From contig JAFXEA010000181.1 of assembly GCA_017521065.1 (NCBI GenBank), positions 1-7,974 on the forward strand: a stretch of DNA of 7,974 nucleotides, read 5' to 3'. Both the position numbers and the translations under genes were made by a program. This document shows, in pieces, positions 6,846-7,974 of the stretch (the first letter of the stretch is position 1; each line of letters opens with the position of its first letter). The notes under the pieces are model-generated. The model had not been told where the DNA came from. It did not search any database and saw nothing but the letters and a program-made list of their open reading frames with translations. The stretch comes from Kiritimatiellia bacterium (GTDB lineage Bacteria; Verrucomicrobiota; Kiritimatiellia; RFP12; UBA1067).

Positions 6846-7974
6846 CTCTTAGATCCTTTCAAACTTGCGATTGGCGCAACGGCGAGACACGCCACCATGC
6901 CAAGAAAACCAAGAAGAAGCATATGCGGTTTGCCAGACCATTCCATCGCATCAAGACCAAAGCATACGACATAATTCACAACAAGTCCGCATATCGCCCC
7001 AAACCCGTTGATCCGCCTCATGAAAATCCCCATGAAGAACAGACAGCCTAGACCGCCGGTAAGAATTCCGAGAAAACGCTGGAATTGGTCGTAAATGTTC
7101 CCGATATCGGCATTTGCGAGGACAAGCGCGAACAGACCGCCGAGAATTCCGACAATGAATGTTGCCGTTTGAGCACAGCGAAGCTTGGAACGATCGCCGT
7201 CTTCTGCATCCATTTTTCTTCGACGGAGCACAAGTCTTTCCCAGAAATCCACCGTAATCGCCGTAGCCGCTGAATTGAGATTGGAGGAAATCGTGCTCAT
7301 TGTCGCTGCGGCTAGCGCTGCGAATATGAGCCCTGAAACCCCGACAGGAAGCTCTTTTGCTATGAATATCGGAAGCACGGCATCAGGTTTCGTGCCTTCC
7401 GCCAATGCGCCTGGATGGGATTGGTAGAAGGTCCATAGAGCAACGCCCATCATAAAGAACACTACGCAGTTGATAACGGAAAGCACTCCGTTCAGCATGA
7501 TGGATCTGCCGGCGCCTTTGATGTCCGATGTGGTCATGTACCGCTGGACGACACACTGGTCAGAAGTGTAAGAAGCAAGATTGGCCACAATTCCAGCCAC
7601 AAACATGACCCAGAAGCATGGCTTCGACCAATCGAACGCGAAGTCGAACACCCTAAACTTATCTGCAGCCATCCCCATTGTTAAAAATCCCGAAACCCCT
7701 CCATCCGTACCGCACACGAGAATTGTGAATATCAGAGCCGTTGAGCCGATAAGGATGAGAGACTGCACAAAGTCGCTCCAAATTACGGCTTCAACACCCC
7801 CTATCACACAATATAGTACGGTTATGACTGTGACGGACACTATAGCCACATTGATATCTATTCCGGTCACAGCAGACACTGCAAGCGCCGGCAGATACGT
7901 CACAATACCGGTTCTCGCTATCATGAAGAGGGAAAATGCGGCGGAGGCGAAGAGTCTGCATGGGAGATTAAACC
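6842..7974 (-). CDS. Sodium:solute symporter (SSS/SLC5 family), N-terminus outside window
   Basis: Inner-membrane Na+-coupled symporter, predicted to import a sugar, sugar acid or similar small solute. The frame stays open to the right edge, so the first methionine in view (7922-7924) is internal and the protein begins beyond the window. 376 residues are visible; SSS proteins usually have about 450-600, so roughly 100 N-terminal residues (first helices) are missing. Family hallmarks: an aromatic/Pro stretch followed by SAVTGID early on; GGVEAVIWSDFVQ (about 7767-7805), whose Asp aligns with the conserved Asp after TM5 of vSGLT and SiaT; SYTSDQCVVQRYMTT (about 7535-7580); and AALAAATMSTISSNLNSA (about 7268-7320), the TM8 segment whose serines form the Na2 site in this fold. 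Long hydrophobic helices alternate with short loops, and the C-terminus is a short basic tail (LKGSKR). The stop overlaps the start of the downstream aldolase gene by 4 bases, which suggests a shared pathway. Local base composition is visibly less GC-rich than in the hydrolase genes. Family call is firm; substrate is unknown (sialic-acid-like, uronic or deoxy sugars are possible). Confidence 0.93.
   Translation of the reverse strand, partial: FNLPCRLFASAAFSLFMIARTGIVTYLPALAVSAVTGIDINVAIVSVTVITVLYCVIGGVEAVIWSDFVQSLILIGSTALIFTILVCGTDGGVSGFLTMGMAADKFRVFDFAFDWSKPCFWVMFVAGIVANLASYTSDQCVVQRYMTTSDIKGAGRSIMLNGVLSVINCVVFFMMGVALWTFYQSHPGALAEGTKPDAVLPIFIAKELPVGVSGLIFAALAAATMSTISSNLNSAATAITVDFWERLVLRRRKMDAEDGDRSKLRCAQTATFIVGILGGLFALVLANADIGNIYDQFQRFLGILTGGLGCLFFMGIFMRRINGFGAICGLVVNYVVCFGLDAMEWSGKPHMLLLGFLGMVACLAVAPIASLKGSKR
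6855..6860 (-). promoter_or_regulatory. Ribosome-binding site of the aldolase gene
   Basis: Reads GAAAGG on the minus strand, 9 bases before the ATG at 6845, and lies inside the last codons of the symporter. With the ATGA stop/start overlap it supports coupled translation of symporter and aldolase, and supports this start over Met5. Confidence 0.6.

Noticed and set aside
7922..7924. ATG at 7924 as the true start of the symporter
   Set aside because: The frame continues upstream to the window edge with residues typical of the helix preceding this point in SSS proteins, and the first helices would otherwise be missing.

Overview
All four genes recognised here lie on the minus strand and are packed almost without gaps, so the window looks like the inside of one polycistronic operon. 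It reads from the right edge (7974) to the left edge (1). In transcription order it holds a sodium:solute symporter (N-terminus cut off by the right edge), an N-acetylneuraminate-lyase-like class I aldolase, a very large secreted two-domain glycoside hydrolase (GH127/DUF1680-like half followed by a GH78-like half), and a GH106-type alpha-L-rhamnosidase (C-terminus cut off by the left edge). The junctions are a 4-base ATGA overlap, a gap of at most 37 bases, and a 4-base gap. No stretch over 300 bases lacks a gene. I see no RNA gene, mobile element, CRISPR array, promoter or rho-independent terminator.

The hydrolases carry export signals, the base composition is moderately to highly GC-rich, and the ribosome-binding sites are Shine-Dalgarno-like. 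Together these suggest a Gram-negative polysaccharide degrader. Large secreted glycosidases combined with an SSS symporter and a DHDPS/NAL-family aldolase, with no SusC/SusD pair in view, recall the PVC group (Kiritimatiellota, Lentisphaerota, Verrucomicrobiota, Planctomycetota) more than Bacteroidota. This taxonomic reading is inference from gene style only; no phylogenetic marker is present.

The likely joint task is removal and use of rhamnose-containing or L-arabinofuranose-containing decorations from a complex plant or algal polysaccharide or glycoconjugate. The GH106 enzyme and the GH127-GH78 fusion would act outside the cytoplasm, the symporter would import a released sugar or sugar acid with Na+, and the cytoplasmic aldolase would split a 2-keto-3-deoxy acid to pyruvate plus an aldehyde. 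Rhamnogalacturonan II is one candidate source, because known RG-II degradation uses GH106, GH78 and GH127 enzymes and RG-II contains 2-keto-3-deoxy sugar acids. The sequence does not prove that link.

The most notable item is the fusion protein. The residues expected for catalysis are visible in both halves: a Glu plus a Glu-x-Cys / Cys-Cys zinc-cysteine site in the GH127 half, and an acidic cluster plus a late Glu in the GH78 half. It therefore looks like a genuine bifunctional enzyme rather than a catalytic domain with a decayed passenger.
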